Assembly: GCA_963932145.1 (NCBI GenBank)
Contig: OZ010605.1
Coordinates: forward strand, 24,329,874-24,393,873
Source of the DNA: Acanthosepion lycidas
Taxonomy: Eukaryota > Mollusca > Cephalopoda > Sepiida > Sepiidae
Direction: 5' to 3'
Length of the DNA stretch: 64,000 nt
Shown here: in pieces, positions 19,473 through 35,312 of the stretch
How the letters are laid out: every line of letters starts with the position of its first letter
How positions within the stretch are numbered: the first letter of the stretch is position 1
Notes under the pieces: generated by a model
The model's input: the letters and a program-made list of their open reading frames with translations, nothing else
Databases searched by the model: none
What the model was told of the DNA's origin: nothing
Translations under genes and position numbers: made by a program

Positions 19473-22400
19473 AGATGGCCGGTGCGTACAACGGCCGAAA
19501 CGTTGTGATAAATATGGCAACAAAGATGAGGACAATAATCTGAATAATGTAAATAGTGTACATAATATCTCAACTCAGAAATATAGATATATACTAAAGA
19601 AGGCCGGAGCGTACAACGGGCGAAACGTTGAGATAAATATGGCAACAAAGATGAGGACAATAATCCGAATAATGTAAATAGTGTACATAATATCTCATCT
19701 CAGAAATATAGACAGATACTAAAGAAGGCCGGAGCGTAAAACGGCCAAAACGTTGCGATAAATATGGCAACGAAGATGAGGACAATAATCCGAATAATGT
19801 AAATAGTGTACATAATATCTCATCTCAGAAATATAGTCGGATACTAAAGAAGGCCGGAGCGTAGAACGGCCGAAACGTTGTGATAAATATGGCAACAAAG
19901 ATGAGGACAATAATCCGAATAATGTAAATAGTGTACATAATATCTCATCTCAGAAATATAGTCAGATACTAAAGAAGGCCGTAGCGTACAACGGCCGAAA
20001 CGTTGTGATAAATATGGCAAAAAATGAGGACAATAATCCGAATAATCTAAATAGTCTACATAATATCTCATCTCAGAAATATAGACAGATACTAAAGAAG
20101 GCCGGAGCGTACAACGGCCGAAACGTTGTGATAAATATGTCAACAAAGATGAGGACAATAATCTGAATAATGTAAATAGTGTACATAATATCTCATCTCA
20201 GAAATATAGACAGATAATAAAGAAGGGCGGAGCGTACAGCGGCCGAAACGTTGTGATAAATATGGCAACAAAGATGAGGACAATAATCCGAATAATGTAA
20301 ATAGTGTACATAATATCTCATCCCAGAAATATAGTCTGCTACTAAAGAAGGCCGGAGCGTACAACGGCCGAAACGTTGTGATAAATATGGCAACAAAGAT
20401 GAGGACAATAATCCGAATAATTTAAATAGTGTACATAATATCACATCTCAGAAATATAGACAGATACTAAAGAAGGCCGGAGCGTACAATGGCCGGAACG
20501 TTGTGATAAATATGGTAACAAAGATGTGAACAATAATCGGAATAATGTAAATAGTGTACATAATATCTCATCTCAGAAATATAGACAGACAATAAAGATG
20601 GCCGGAGCGTACAACGGCCGAAACGTTGTAATACATATGGCAACAAAGATGAGGACAATAATCCGAATAATGTAAATAGTGTACATAATGTCTCATCTCA
20701 GAAATATAGACAGATAATAAAGAAGGGCGGAGCGTACAGCGGCAGAAACGTTGTGATAAATATGGCAACAAAGATGAGGACAATAATCCGAATAATGTAA
20801 ATAGTGTACATAATATCTCATCTCAGAAATATAGACAGATAATAAAGAAGGGCGGAGCGTACAGCGGCAGAAACGTTGTGATAAATATGGCAACAGAGAT
20901 GAGGACAATAATCCGAATAATGTAAATAGTGTACATAATATCTCATCTCAGAAATATAGTCAGATACTAAAGAAGGCCGGAGCGTACAACGGCCGAAACG
21001 TTTTGATAAATATGGCAACAAATATTAGGACACTAATCCGAATAATGTAAATAGTGTACATGATATCTCATCTCAGAAATATAGACAGATACTAAAGAAG
21101 GCCGGAGCGTACAACGGCCGAAACGTTGTGATAGATATGGCAACAAAGATGAGGACAATAATCCGAATAATGTAAATAGTGTACATAATATCTCATCTCA
21201 GAAATATAGTCAGATACTAAAGAAGGCCGGAGCGTAAAACGGCCGAAACGTTGTGATAAATATGGTGACAAAGATTAGGAAAATAATCCGAATAATGTAA
21301 ATAGTGTACATAATATCTCATCTCAGAAATATAGACAGATACTAAAGAAGGCCGGAGCGTACAACGGGCGAAACGTTGTGATAAATATGGCAACAAAGAT
21401 GAGGACAATAATCCGAATAATGTAAATAGTGTACATAATATCTCATCTCAGAAATATAGACAAATACTAAAGAAGGCCGGAACGTACAACGGCCGAAACG
21501 TTGTGATAAATATGGCAAGAAAGATTAGGATAATAATCCGAATAATGTAAATAGTGTACATAATATTTCATCTCAGAAATATAGACAGATACTGAAGAAG
21601 GCCGGAGCGTACAACGGCCGAAACATTGTGATATATATGTCAACAAAGAATAGGACAATAATCCGAATAATGTAAATAGTGCACATAATATCTCATCTCA
21701 GAAATATAGTCAGATACTAGAGAAGGCCGGAGCCTAAAACGGCCGAAACGTTGTGATAAATATGGCAACAAAGATTAGGACAATAATCCGAATAATGCAA
21801 ATAGGGTACATAATATCTCATCTCAGAAATATAGACAGATACTAAAGAAGGCCGGAGCGTACAACAGCCGAAACGTTGTGATAAATATAACAACAAAGAT
21901 GAGGACAATAATCCGAATAATGTAAATAGTGTACATAATATCTCATCTCAGAAATATAGACAAATACTAAAGAAGGGCGGAACGTACAACGGCCGAAACG
22001 TTGGGATAAATATGGCAACGAAGATGAGGACAATAATCCGAATAATTTAAATAGTGTACATAATATCTCATCTCAGAAATATAGACAGATACTAAAGAAG
22101 GCCGGAGCGTACAACGGCCGAAACGTTGTGATAAATATGGCAACAAAGATGAGGACAATAAATCGAATAATGTAAATAGTGTACATAATATCTCATCTCA
22201 GAAATATAGACAAATACTAAAGAAGGGCGGAACGTACAACGGCCGAAACGTTGTGATAAATATGGCAACAAAGATGAGGACAATAATCCGAATAATGTAA
22301 ATAGTGTACATAATATCTCATCTCAGAAATATAGACAAATACTAAAGAAGGCCGGAGCGTACAACGGCCGAAACGTTGTGATAAATATGGCAACAAAGAT

Positions 22401-25400
22401 TAGGACAATAATCCGAATAATGTAAATGGTGAACATAATATCACATCTCAGAAATATAGTCGGAGACTAAAGAAGGCCGTGGCGTACAACGGCCGAAACG
22501 TTGTGATAAATATGGCAACAAAGATGAGGACAATAATCCGAATAATGTAAATAGTGTACATAATATCTCATCTCAGAAATATAGTCAGATACTAAAGAAG
22601 GCCGGAGCGTAAAACGGCCGAAACGTTGTGATAAATATGGTGACAAAGATTAGGAAAATAATCCGAATAATGTAAATAGTGTACATAATATCTCATCTCA
22701 GAAATATAGACAGATACTAAAGAAGGCCGGAGCGTACAACGGGCGAAACGTTGTGATAAATATGGCAACAAAGATGAGGACAATAATACGAATAATGTAA
22801 ATAGTGTACATAATATCTCATCTCAGAAATATAGACAAATACTAAAGAAGGCCGGAGCGTACAACGGCCGAAACGTTGTGATAAATATGGCAACAAAGAT
22901 TAGGACAATAATACGAATAATGTAAATAGTGTACATAATATCTCATCTCAGAAATATAGACAAATACTAAAGAAGGCCGGAGCGTACAACGGCCGAAACG
23001 TTGTGATAAATATGGCAACAAAGATTAGGACAATAATCCGAATAATGTAAATGGTGAACATAATATCACATCTCAGAAATATAGTCGGAGACTAAAGAAG
23101 GCCGTGGCGTACAACGGCCGAAACGTTGTGATAAATATGGCAACAAAGATGAGGACAATAATCCGAATAATGTAAATAGTGTACATAATATCTCATCTCA
23201 GAAATATAGTCAGATACTAAAGAAGGCCGGAGCGTAAAACGGCCGAAACGTTGTGATAAATATGGTGACAAAGATTAGGAAAATAATCCGAATAATGTAA
23301 ATAGTGTACATAATATCTCATCTCAGAAATATAGACAAATACTAAAGAAGGCCGGAACGTACAACGGCCGAATCGTTGTGATAAATATGGCAAAAAGATG
23401 AGGACAATAATCCGAATAATGTAAATAGTGTACATAATATCTCATCTCAGAAATATAGACAAATACTAAAGAAGGCCTGAACGTACAACGGCCGAAACGT
23501 TGTGATAAATATGGCAAGAAAGATTAGGATAATAATCCGAATAATATAAATAGTGTACATAATATTTCATCTCAGAAATATAGACAGATACTGAAGAAGG
23601 CCGGAGCGTACAACGGCCGAAACATTGTGATATATATGTCAACAAATAATAGGACAATAATCCGAATAATGTAAATAGTGCACATAATATCTCATCTCAG
23701 AAATATAGTCAGATACTAAAGAAGGCCTGAGCCTAAAACGGCCGAAACGTTGTGATAAATATGGCAACAAAGATTAGGACAATAATCCGAATAATGCAAA
23801 TAGTGTACATAATATCTCATCTCAGAAATATAGACAGATACTAAAGAAGGCCGGTGCGTACAACAGCCGAAACGTTGTGATAAATATAACAACAAAGATG
23901 AGGACAATAATCCGAATAATGTAAATAGTGTACATAATATCTCATCTCAGAAATATAGACAAATACTAAAGAAGGCCGGAACGTACAACGGCCGAAACGT
24001 TGTGATAAATATGGCAAGAAAGATTAGGATAATAATCCGAATAATGTAAATAGTGTACATAATATTTCATCTCAGAAATATAGACAGATACTGAAGAAGG
24101 CCGGAGCGTACAACGGCCGAAACATTGTGATATATATGTCAACAAAGAATAGGACAATAATCCGAATAATGTAAATAGTGCACATAATATCTCATCTCAG
24201 AAATATAGTCAGATACTAAAGAAGGCCGGAGTCTAAAACGGCCGAAACGTTGTGATAAATATGGCAACAAAGATTAGGACACTAATCCGAATAATGTAAA
24301 TAGTGTACATGATATCTCATCTCAGAAATATAGACAAATACTAAAGAAGGCCGGAGCGTACAACGGCCGAAACGTTGTGATAAATATGTCAACAAAGATA
24401 AGGACAATAATCCGAATAATGTAAATAGTGTACATAATATCTCATCTCAGAAATATAGTCAGATACTAAAGAAGGCCGGAGCGTAAAACGGCCGAAACGT
24501 TGTGATAAATATGGTGACAAAGATTAGGACAATAATCCGAATAATGTAAATAGTGTACATAATATCTCATCTCGGAAATATAGACAGATACTAAAGAAGG
24601 CCGGAGCGTACAACGGCCGAAACTTTGTGATAAATATGGCAACAAAGATGAGGACAATAATCCGACTAATGTAAATAGTGTACATAATATCTCATCTCAG
24701 AAATATAGACAGATACTAAAGAAGGCCGGAGCGTACAACGGCCGAAACGTTGTGATAAATATGGCAACAAAGATGAGGACAATAATCCGAATAATGTAAA
24801 TAGTGTACATAATATCTCATCTCAGAAATATAGACAGATACTAAAGAAGGCCGGAACGTACAACGGCCGAATCGTTGTGATAAATATGGCAACAAAGATG
24901 AGGACAATAATCCGAATAATGTAAATAGTGTACATAATATCTCATCTCAGAAATATAGACAAATACTAAAGAAGGCCGGAACGTACAACGGCCGAAACGT
25001 TGTGATAAATATGGCAACAAAGATGAGGACAATAATCCGAATAATGTAAATAGTGTACATAATATCTCATCTCAGAAATATAGACAAATACTAAAGAAGG
25101 CCGGAGCGTACAACGGCCGAAACGTTGTGATAAATATGTCAACAAAGATAAGGACAATAATCCGAATAATGTAAATAGTGTACATAATATCTCATCTCAG
25201 AAATATAGTCAGATACTAAAGAACGCCGGAGCGTAAAACGGCCGAAACGTTGTGATAAATATGGTGACAAAGATTAGGAAAATAATCCGAATAATGTAAA
25301 TAGTGTACATAATATCTCATCTCAGAAAGATAGACAGATACTAAAGAAGGCCGGAGCGTACAACGGGCGAAACGTTGTGATAGATATGGCAACAAAGATG

Positions 25401-28333
25401 AGGACAATAATCCGAATAATGTAAATAGTGTACATAATATCTCATCTCAGAAATATAGACAAATACTAAAGAAGGCCGGAACGTACAACGGCCGAAACGT
25501 TGTGATAAATATGGCAAGAAAGATTAGGATAATAATCCGAATAATGTAAATAGTGTACATAATATTTCATCTCAGAAATATAGACAGATACTGAAGAAGG
25601 CCGGAGCGTACAACGGCCGAAACATTGTGATATATATGTCAACAAAGAATAGGACAATAATCCGAATAATGTAAATAGTGCACATAATATCTCATCTCAG
25701 AAATATAGTCAGATACTAAAGAAGGCCGGAGTCTAAAACGGCCGAAACGTTGTGATAAATATGGCAACAAAGATTAGGACACTAATCCGAATAAGTAAAT
25801 AGTGTACATGATATCTCATCTCAGAAATATAGACAAATACTAAAGAAGGCCGGAGCGTACAACGGCCGAAACGTTGTGATAAATATGTCAACAAAGATAA
25901 GGACAATAATCCGAATAATGTAAATAGTGTACATAATATCTCATCTCAGAAATATAGTCAGATACTAAAGAAGGCCGGAGCGTAAAACGGCCGAAACGTT
26001 GTGATAAATATGGTGACAAAGATTAGGACAATAATCCGAATAATGTAAATAGTGTACATAATATCTCATCTCGGAAATATAGACAGATACTAAAGAAGGC
26101 CGGAGCGTACAACGGCCGAAACTTTGTGATAAATATGGCAACAAAGATGAGGACAATAATCCGACTAATGTAAATAGTGTACATAATATCTCATCTCAGA
26201 AATATAGACAGATACTAAAGAAGGCCGGAGCGTACAACGGCCGAAACGTTGTGATAAATATGGCAACAAAGATGAGGACAATAATCCGAATAATGTAAAT
26301 AGTGTACATAATATCTCATCTCAGAAATATAGACAGATACTAAAGAAGGCCGGAACGTACAACGGCCGAATCGTTGTGATAAATATGGCAAAAAGATGAG
26401 GACAATAATCCGAATAATGTAAATAGTGTACATAATATCTCATCTCAGAAATATAGACAAATACTAAAGAAGGCCGGAACGTAAAACGGCCGAAACGTTG
26501 TGATAAATATGGCAAGAAAGATTAGGATAATAATCCGAATAATGTAAATAGTGTACATAATATCTCATCTCAGAAATATAGTCAGATACTAAAGAAGGCC
26601 GGAGCGTACAACGGCCGAAACGTTGTGATAAATATGGCAACAAAGATGAGGACAATAATCCGAATAATGTAAATAGTGTACATAATATCTCATCTCAGAA
26701 ATATAGACAAATACTAAAGAAGGCCGTAACGTACAACGGCCGAAACGTTGTGATAAATATGGCAACAAAGATGAGGACAATAATCCGAATAATGTAAATA
26801 GTGTACATAATATCTCATCACAGAAATATAGTCTGCTACTAAAGAAGGCCGGAGCGTAAAACGGCCGAAACGTTGTGATAAATATGGCAACAAAGATGAG
26901 GACAATAATCCGAATAATTTAAATAGTGTACATAATATCTCATCTCAGAAATATAGTCAGATACTAAAGAAGGCCGGAGCGTACAACGGCCGAAACGTTG
27001 TGATAAATATGGCAACAAAGATGAGGACAATAATACCGAATAATGTAAATAGTGTACATAATATCTCATCTCAGAAATATAGACAGATACTAAAGAAGGC
27101 TGGAGCGTACAACGGCCGAAACGTTGTGATAAATATGGCAACAAGGATGAGGACAATAATCCGAATAATGTAAATGGTGAACATAATATCACATCTCAGA
27201 AATATAGTCGGATACTAAAGAAGGACGTGGCGTACAACGGCCGAAACGTTGTGATAAATATGGCAACAAATATGAGGACAATAATCCGAATAATGTAAAT
27301 AGTGTACATAATATGTCATCTCAGAAATATAGTCAGATACTAAAGAAGGCCGGAGCGTAAAACGGCCGAAACGCTGTGATAAATATGGCAACAAAGATTA
27401 GGACAATAATCCGAATAATGTAAATAGTGTACATAATATGTCATCTCAGTTATATAGACAGATACTAAAGAAGGCCGGAGCGTACAACGGCCAAAACGTT
27501 GTGATAAATATGGCAACAAAGATGAGGACAATAATCCGAATAATTTAAATAGTGTACATAATATCTCATCTCAGAAATATAGACAAATACTAAAGAAGGC
27601 CGTAACGTACAACGGCCGAAACGTTGTGATAAATATGGCAACAAAGATGAGGACAATAATCCGAATAATTTAAATAGTGTACATAATATCTCATCTCAGA
27701 AATATAGATAGATATTAAAGAAGGGCGGAGCGTACAGCGGCCGAAACGTTGTGATAAATATGGCAACAAAGATGAGGACAATAATCCGAATAATGTAAAT
27801 AGTGTACATAATATCTCATCACAGAAATATAGTCTGCTACTAAAGAAGGCCGGAGCGTACAACGGCCGAAACGTTGTGATAAATATGGCAACAAAGATGA
27901 GGACAATAATCCCAATAATGTAAGTAGTGTACATAATATCTCATCTCAGAAATATAGACAGATACTAAAGAATGCCGGAGCGTACAACGGCCGAAACGTT
28001 GTGATAAATATGGCAACAAAGATCAGGACAATAATCCGAATAATTTAAATAGTGTACATAATATCTCATCTCAGAAATATAGTCAGATACTAAAGAAGGC
28101 CGGAGCGTACAACGGCCGAAACGTTGTGATAAATATGGCAACAAAGATGAGGACAATAATCCGAATAATGTAAATAGTGTACATAATATCTCATCTCAGA
28201 AATATAGACAAATACTAAAGAAGGGCGTAACGTACAACGGCCGAAACGTTGTGATAAATATGGCAACAAAGATGAGGACAATAATCCGAATAATGTAAAT
28301 AGTGTACATAATATCTCATCTCAGAAATATAGA

Positions 28334-29083
28334 CAGATAATAAAGAAGGGCGGAGCGTACAGCGGCTGAAACGTTGTGATAAATATGGCAACAAAGATGA
28401 GGACAATAATCCGAATAATGTAAATAGTGTACATAATATCTCATCTCAGAAATATAGACAGATAATAAAGAAGGGCGGAGCGTACAGCGGCTGAAACGTT
28501 GTGATAAATATGGCAACAAAGATGAGGACAATAATCCGAATAATGTAAATAGTGTACATAATATCTCATCTCAGAAATATAGACAGATAATAAAGAAGGG
28601 CGGAGCGTACAGCGGCTGAAACGTTGTGATAAATATGGCAACAAAGATGAGGACAATAATCCGAATAATGTAAATAGTGTACATAATATCTCATCTCAGA
28701 AATATAGACAGATAATAAAGAAGGGCGGAGCGTACAGCGGCTGAAACGTTGTGATAAATATGGCAACAAAGATGAGGACAATAATCCGAATAATGTAAAT
28801 AGTGTACATAATATCTCATCTCAGAAATATAGACAGATAATAAAGAAGGGCGGAGCGTACAGCGGCTGAAACGTTGTGATAAATATGGCAACAAAGATGA
28901 GGACAATAATCCGAATAATGTAAATAGTGTACATAATATCTCATCTCAGAAATATAGACAGATAATAAAGAAGGGCGGAGCGTACAGCGGCTGAAACGTT
29001 GTGATAAATATGGCAACAAAGATGAGGACAATAATCCGAATAATGTAAATAGTGTACATAATATCTCATCTCAGAAATATAGA
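28334..29083 (+). repeat. Six near-identical consecutive satellite units
   Basis: Six units in a row (starting 28334, 28459, 28584, 28709, 28834, 28959) share the rare variants CAGATAATAAAGAAGGGCGG and CAGCGGCTGAAACG. I see no difference between them by eye. This is local, recent amplification of one variant unit. Confidence 0.88.
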
Positions 29084-32000
29084 CAAATACTAAAGAAGGC
29101 CGGAGCGTACAACGGCCGAAACGTTGTGATAAATATGGCAACAAAGATGAGGACAATAATCCGAATAATGTAAATAGTGTACATAATATCTCATCTCAGA
29201 AATATAGACAGATAATAAAGAAGGGCGGAGCGTACAGCGGCTGAAACGTTGTGATAAATATGTCAACAAAGATGAGGACAATAATCTGAATAATGTAAAT
29301 AGTGTACATAATATCTCATCTCAGAAATATAGACAGATAATAAAGAAGGGCGGAGCGTACAGGGGCTGAAACGTTGTGATAAATATGGCAACAAAGATGA
29401 GGACAATAATCCGAATAATGTAAATAGTGTACATAATATCTCATCACAGAAATATAGTCTGCTACTAAAGAAGGCCGGAGCGTACAACGGCCGAAACGTT
29501 GTGATAAATATGGCAACAAAGATGAGGACAATAATCCGAATAATTTAAATAGTGTACATAATATCTCATCTCAGAAATATAGACAGATACTAAAGAAGGC
29601 CGGAACGTACAACGGCCGAAACGTTGTGATAAATATGGTAACAAAGATGTGAACAATAATCGGAATAATGTAAATAGTGTACATAATATCTCATCTCAGA
29701 AATATAGACAGATAATAAAGATGGCCGGAGCGTACAACGGCCGAAACGTTGTAATACATATGGCAACAAAGATGAGGACAATAATCCGAATAATGTAAAT
29801 AGTGTACATAATGTCTCATCTCAGAAATATAGACAGATAATAAAGAAGGGCGGAGCGTACAGCGGCAGAAACGTTGTGATAAATATGGCAACAAAGATGA
29901 GGACAATAATCCGAATAATGTAAATAGTGTACATAATATCTCATCTCAGAAATATAGACAGATAATAAAGAAGGGCGGAGCGTACAGCGGCAGAAACGTT
30001 GTGATAAATATGGCAACAAAGATGAGGACAATAATCCGAATAATGTAAATAGTGTACATAATATCTCATCTCAGAAATATAGACAGATACTAAAGAAGGC
30101 CGGAGCGTACAACGGCCGAAACGTTGTGATAAATATGGCAACAAAGATGAGGACAATAATCCGAATAATGTAAATAGTGTACATAATATCTCATCTCAGA
30201 AATATAGTCAGATACTAAAGAAAGCCGGAACGTACAACGGCCGAAACGTTGTCATAAATATGGCAACAAAGATGAGGACAATAATCCGAATAATGTAAAT
30301 AGTGTACATAATATCTCATCTCAGAAATATAGTCAGATGCTAAAGAAGGCCGGAGCGTAAAACGGCCGAAACGTTGTGATAAATATGGCAACAAAGATTA
30401 GGACACTAATCCGAATAATGTAAATAGTGTACATGATATCTCATCTCAGAAATATAGACAGATACTAAAGAAGGCCGGAGCGTACAACGGCCGAAACGTT
30501 GTGATAAATATGTCAACAAAGATGAGGACAATAATCCGAATAATGTAAATAGTGTACATAATATCTCATCTCAGAAATATAGACAAATACTAAAGAAGGC
30601 CGGAGCGTACAACGGCCGAAACGTTGTGATAAATATGTCAACAAAGATAGGGACAATAATCCGAATAATGTAAATAGTGTACATAATATCTCATCTCAGA
30701 AATATAGTCAGATACTAAAGAAGGCCGGAGCGTAAAACGGCCGAAACGTTGTGATAAATATGGTGACAAAGATGAGGACAATAATCCGAATAATGTAAAT
30801 AGTGTACATAATATCTCATCTTAGAAATATAGACAGATACTAAAGAAGGCCGGAGCGTACAACGGCCGAAACTTTGTGATAAATATGGCAACAAAGATGA
30901 GGACAATAATCCGAATAATGTAAATAGTGTACATAATATCTCATCTCAGAAATATAGACAGATAATAAAGATGGCCCGAGCGTACAACGGCCGAAACGTT
31001 GTAATACATATGGCAACAAAGATGAGGACAATAATCCGAATAATGTAAATAGTGTACATAATGTCTCATCTCAGAAATATAGACAGATAATAAAGAAGGG
31101 CGGAGCGTACAGCGGCAGAAACGTTGTGATAAATATGGCAACAAAGATGAGGACAATAATCCGAATAATGTAAATAGTGTACATAATATCTCATCTCAGA
31201 AATATAGACAGATAATAAAGAAGGGCGGAGCGTACAGCGGCAGAAACGTTGTGATAAATATGGCAACAAAGATGAGGACAATAATCCGAATAATGTAAAT
31301 AGTGTACATAATATCTCATCTCAGAAATATAGACAGATACTAAAGAAGGCCGGAGCGTACAACGGCCGAAACGTTGTGATAAATATGGCAACAAAGATGA
31401 GGACAATAATCCGAATAATGTAAATAGTGTACATAATATCTCATCTCAGAAATATAGTCAGATACTAAAGAAAGCCGGAACGTACAACGGCCGAAACATT
31501 GTCATAAATATGGCAAGAAAGATGAGGACAATAATCCGAATAATGTAAATAGTGTACATAATATCTCATCTCAGAAATATAGTCAGATGCTAAAGAAGGC
31601 CGGAGCGTACAACGGCCGAAACGTTGTGATAAATATGGCAACAAAGATGAGGACAATAATCCGAATAATGTAAATAGTGTACATAATATCTCATCTCAGA
31701 AATATAGACAGAGACTAAAGAAGGCTGGAGCGTACAACGGCCGAAACGTTGTGATAAATATGTCAACAAAGATGAGGACAATAATCCGAATAATGTAAAT
31801 AGTGTACATAATATCTCATCTCAGAAATATAGACAAATACTAAAGAAGGCCGGAGCGTACAACGGCCGAAACGTTGTGATAAATATGTCAACAAAGATAA
31901 GGACAATAATCCGAATAATGTAAATAGTGTACATAATATCTCATCTCAGAAATATAGTCAGATACTAAAGAAGGCCGGAGCGTAAAACGGCCGAAACGTT

Positions 32001-34312
32001 GTGATAAATATGGTGACAAAGATTAGGACAATAATCCGAATAATGTAAATAGTGTACATAATATCTCATCTCAGAAATATAGACAGATACTAAAGAAGGC
32101 CGGAGCGTACAACGGCCGAAACTTTGTGATAAATATGGCAACAAAGATGAGGACAATAATCCGAATAATGTAAATAGTGTACATAATATCTCATCTCAGA
32201 AATATAGTCAGATACTAAAGAAAGCCGGAACGTACAACGGCCGAAACATTGTCATAAATATGGCAAGAAAGATGAGGACAATAATCCGAATAATGTAAAT
32301 AGTGTACATAATATCTCATCTCAGAAATATAGACAGATACTAAAGAAGGCCGGAACGTACAACGGCCGAAACGTTGTGATAAATATGGCAACAAAGATGA
32401 GGACAATAATCCGAATAATGTAAATAGTGTACATAATATCTCATCTCAGAAATATAGACAAATACTAAAGAAGGCCGGAGCGTACAACGGCCGAAACGTT
32501 GTGATAAATATGTCAACAAAGATAAGGACAATAATCCGAATAATGTAAATAGTGTACATAATATCTCATCTCAGAAATATAGTCAGATACTAAAGAAGGC
32601 CGGAGCGTAAAACGGCCGAAACGTTGTGATAAATATGGTGACAAAGATTAGGACAATAATCCGAATAATGTAAATAGTGTACATAATATCTCATCTCAGA
32701 AATATAGACAGATACTAAAGAAGGCCGGAGCGTACAACGGCCGAAACTTTGTGATAAATATGGCAACAAAGATGAGGACAATAATCCGAATAATGTAAAT
32801 AGTGTACATAATATCTCATCTCAGAAATATAGACAGATACTAAAGAAGGCCGGAGCGTACAACGGCCGAAACGTTGTGATAAATATGGCAACAAAGATGA
32901 GGACAATAATACGAATAATGTAAATAGTGTACATAATATCTCATCTCAGAAATATAGACAAATACTAAAGAAGGCCGGAACGTACAACGGCCGAAACGTT
33001 GTGATAAATATGGAAAGAAAGATTAGGATAATAATCCGAATAATGTAAATAGTGTACATAATATTTCATCTCAGAAATATAGACAGATACTAAAGAAGGC
33101 CGGAGCGTACAACGGCCGAATCATTGTGATATATATGTCAACAAAATGAGGACAATAATCCGAATAATGTAAATAGTGCACATAATATCTCATCTCAGAA
33201 ATATAGTCAGATACTAAAGAAGGCCGGAACGTACAACGGCCGAATCGTTGTGATAAATATGGCAAAAAGATGAGGACAATAATCCGAATAATGTAAATAG
33301 TGTACATAATATCTCATCTCAGAAATATAGACAAATACTAAAGAAGGCCGGAACGTACAACGGCCGAAACGTTGTGATAAATATGGAAAGAAAGATTAGG
33401 ATAATAATCCGAATAATGTAAATAGTGTACATAATATTTCATCTCAGAAATATAGACAGATACTAAAGAAGGCCGGAGCGTACAACGGCCGAATCATTGT
33501 GATATATATGTCAACAAAATGAGGACAATAATCCGAATAATGTAAATAGTGCACATAATATCTCATCTCAGAAATATAGTCAGATACTAAAGAAGGCCGG
33601 AGCGTACAACGGCCGAAACGTTGTGATAAATATGGCAACAAAGATGAGGACAATAATCCGAATAATGTAAATAGTGTACATAATATCTCATCTCAGAAAT
33701 ATAGACAAATACTAAAGAAGGCCGTAACGTACAACGGCCGAAACGTTGTGATAAATATGGCAACAAAGATGAGGACAATAATCCGAATAATGTAAATAGT
33801 GTACATAATATCTCATCACAGAAATATAGTCTGCTACTAAAGAAGGCCGGAGCGTACAACGGCCGACACGTTGTGATAAATATGGCAACAAAGATGAGGA
33901 CAATAATCCGAATAATGTAAATAGTGTACATAATATCTCATCTCAGAAATATAGACAGATAATAAAGATGGCCGGAGCGTACAACGGCCGAAACGTTGTA
34001 ATACATATGGCAACAAAGATGAGGACAATAATCCGAATAATGTAAATAGTGTACATAATGTCTCATCTCAGAAATATAGACAGATAATAAAGAAGGGCGG
34101 AGCGTACAGCGGCAGAAACGTTGTGATAAATATGGCAACAAAGATGAGGACAATAATCCGAATAATGTAAATAGTGTACATAATATCTCATCTCAGAAAT
34201 ATAGACAGATAATAAAGAAGGGCGGAGCGTACAGCGGCAGAAACGTTGTGATAAATATGGCAACAAAGATGAGGACAATAATCCGAATAATGTAAATAGT
34301 GTACATAATATC

Positions 34313-35312
34313 TCATCTCAGAAATATAGACAGATACTAAAGAAGGCCGGAGCGTACAACGGCCGAAACGTTTTGATAAATATGGCAACAAAGATGAGGA
34401 CAATAATCCGAATAATGTAAATAGTGTACATAATATCTCATCTCAGAAATATAGTCAGATACTAAAGAAAGCCGTAACGTACAACGGCCGAAACGTTGTG
34501 ATAAATATGGCAACAAAGATGAGCACAATAATCCGAATAATGTAAATAGTGTACATAATATCTCATCTCAGAAATATAGTCAGATGCTAAAGAAGGCCGG
34601 AGCGTAAAACGGCCGAAACGTTGTGATAAATATGGCAACAAATATTAGGACACTAATCCGAATAATGTAAATAGTGTACATGATATCTCATCTCAGAAAT
34701 ATAGACAGATACTAAACAAGGCCGGAGCGTACAACGGCCGAAACGTTGTGATAAATATGGCAACAAAGATGAGGACAATAATCCGAATAATGTAAATAGT
34801 GTACATAATATCTCATCTCAGAAATATAGACAGATACTAAAGAAGGCCGGAGCGTACAACGGCCGAAACGTTTTGATAAATATGGCAACAAAGATGAGGA
34901 CAATAATCCGAATAATGTAAATAGTGTACATAATATCTCATCTCAGAAATATAGTCAGATACTAAAGAAAGCCGTAACGTACAACGGCCGAAACGTTGTG
35001 ATAAATATGGCAACAAAGATGAGCACAATAATCCGAATAATGTAAATAGTGTACATAATATCTCATCTCAGAAATATAGTCAGATGCTAAAGAAGGCCGG
35101 AGCGTAAAACGGCCGAAACGTTGTGATAAATATGGCAACAAATATTAGGACACTAATCCGAATAATGTAAATAGTGTACATAATATCTCATCTCAGAAAT
35201 ATAGACAGATACTAAACAAGGCCGGAGCGTACAACGGCCGAAACGTTGTGATAAATATGGCAACAAAGATGAGGACAATAATCCGAATAATGTAAATAGT
35301 GTACATAATATC
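34313..35312 (+). repeat. Four-unit higher-order repeat, two consecutive copies
   Basis: The 500-bp block has four marked units: GTTTTGATAAA; then AAAGCCGTAACG with GAGCACAATA; then CAGATGCTAAAG with AATATTAGGACAC; then ACTAAACAAGG. It occurs at about 34313 and again 500 bp on. A third copy lies 2000 bp further, from about 36813. This is higher-order structure like that of evolving satellites. Confidence 0.85.
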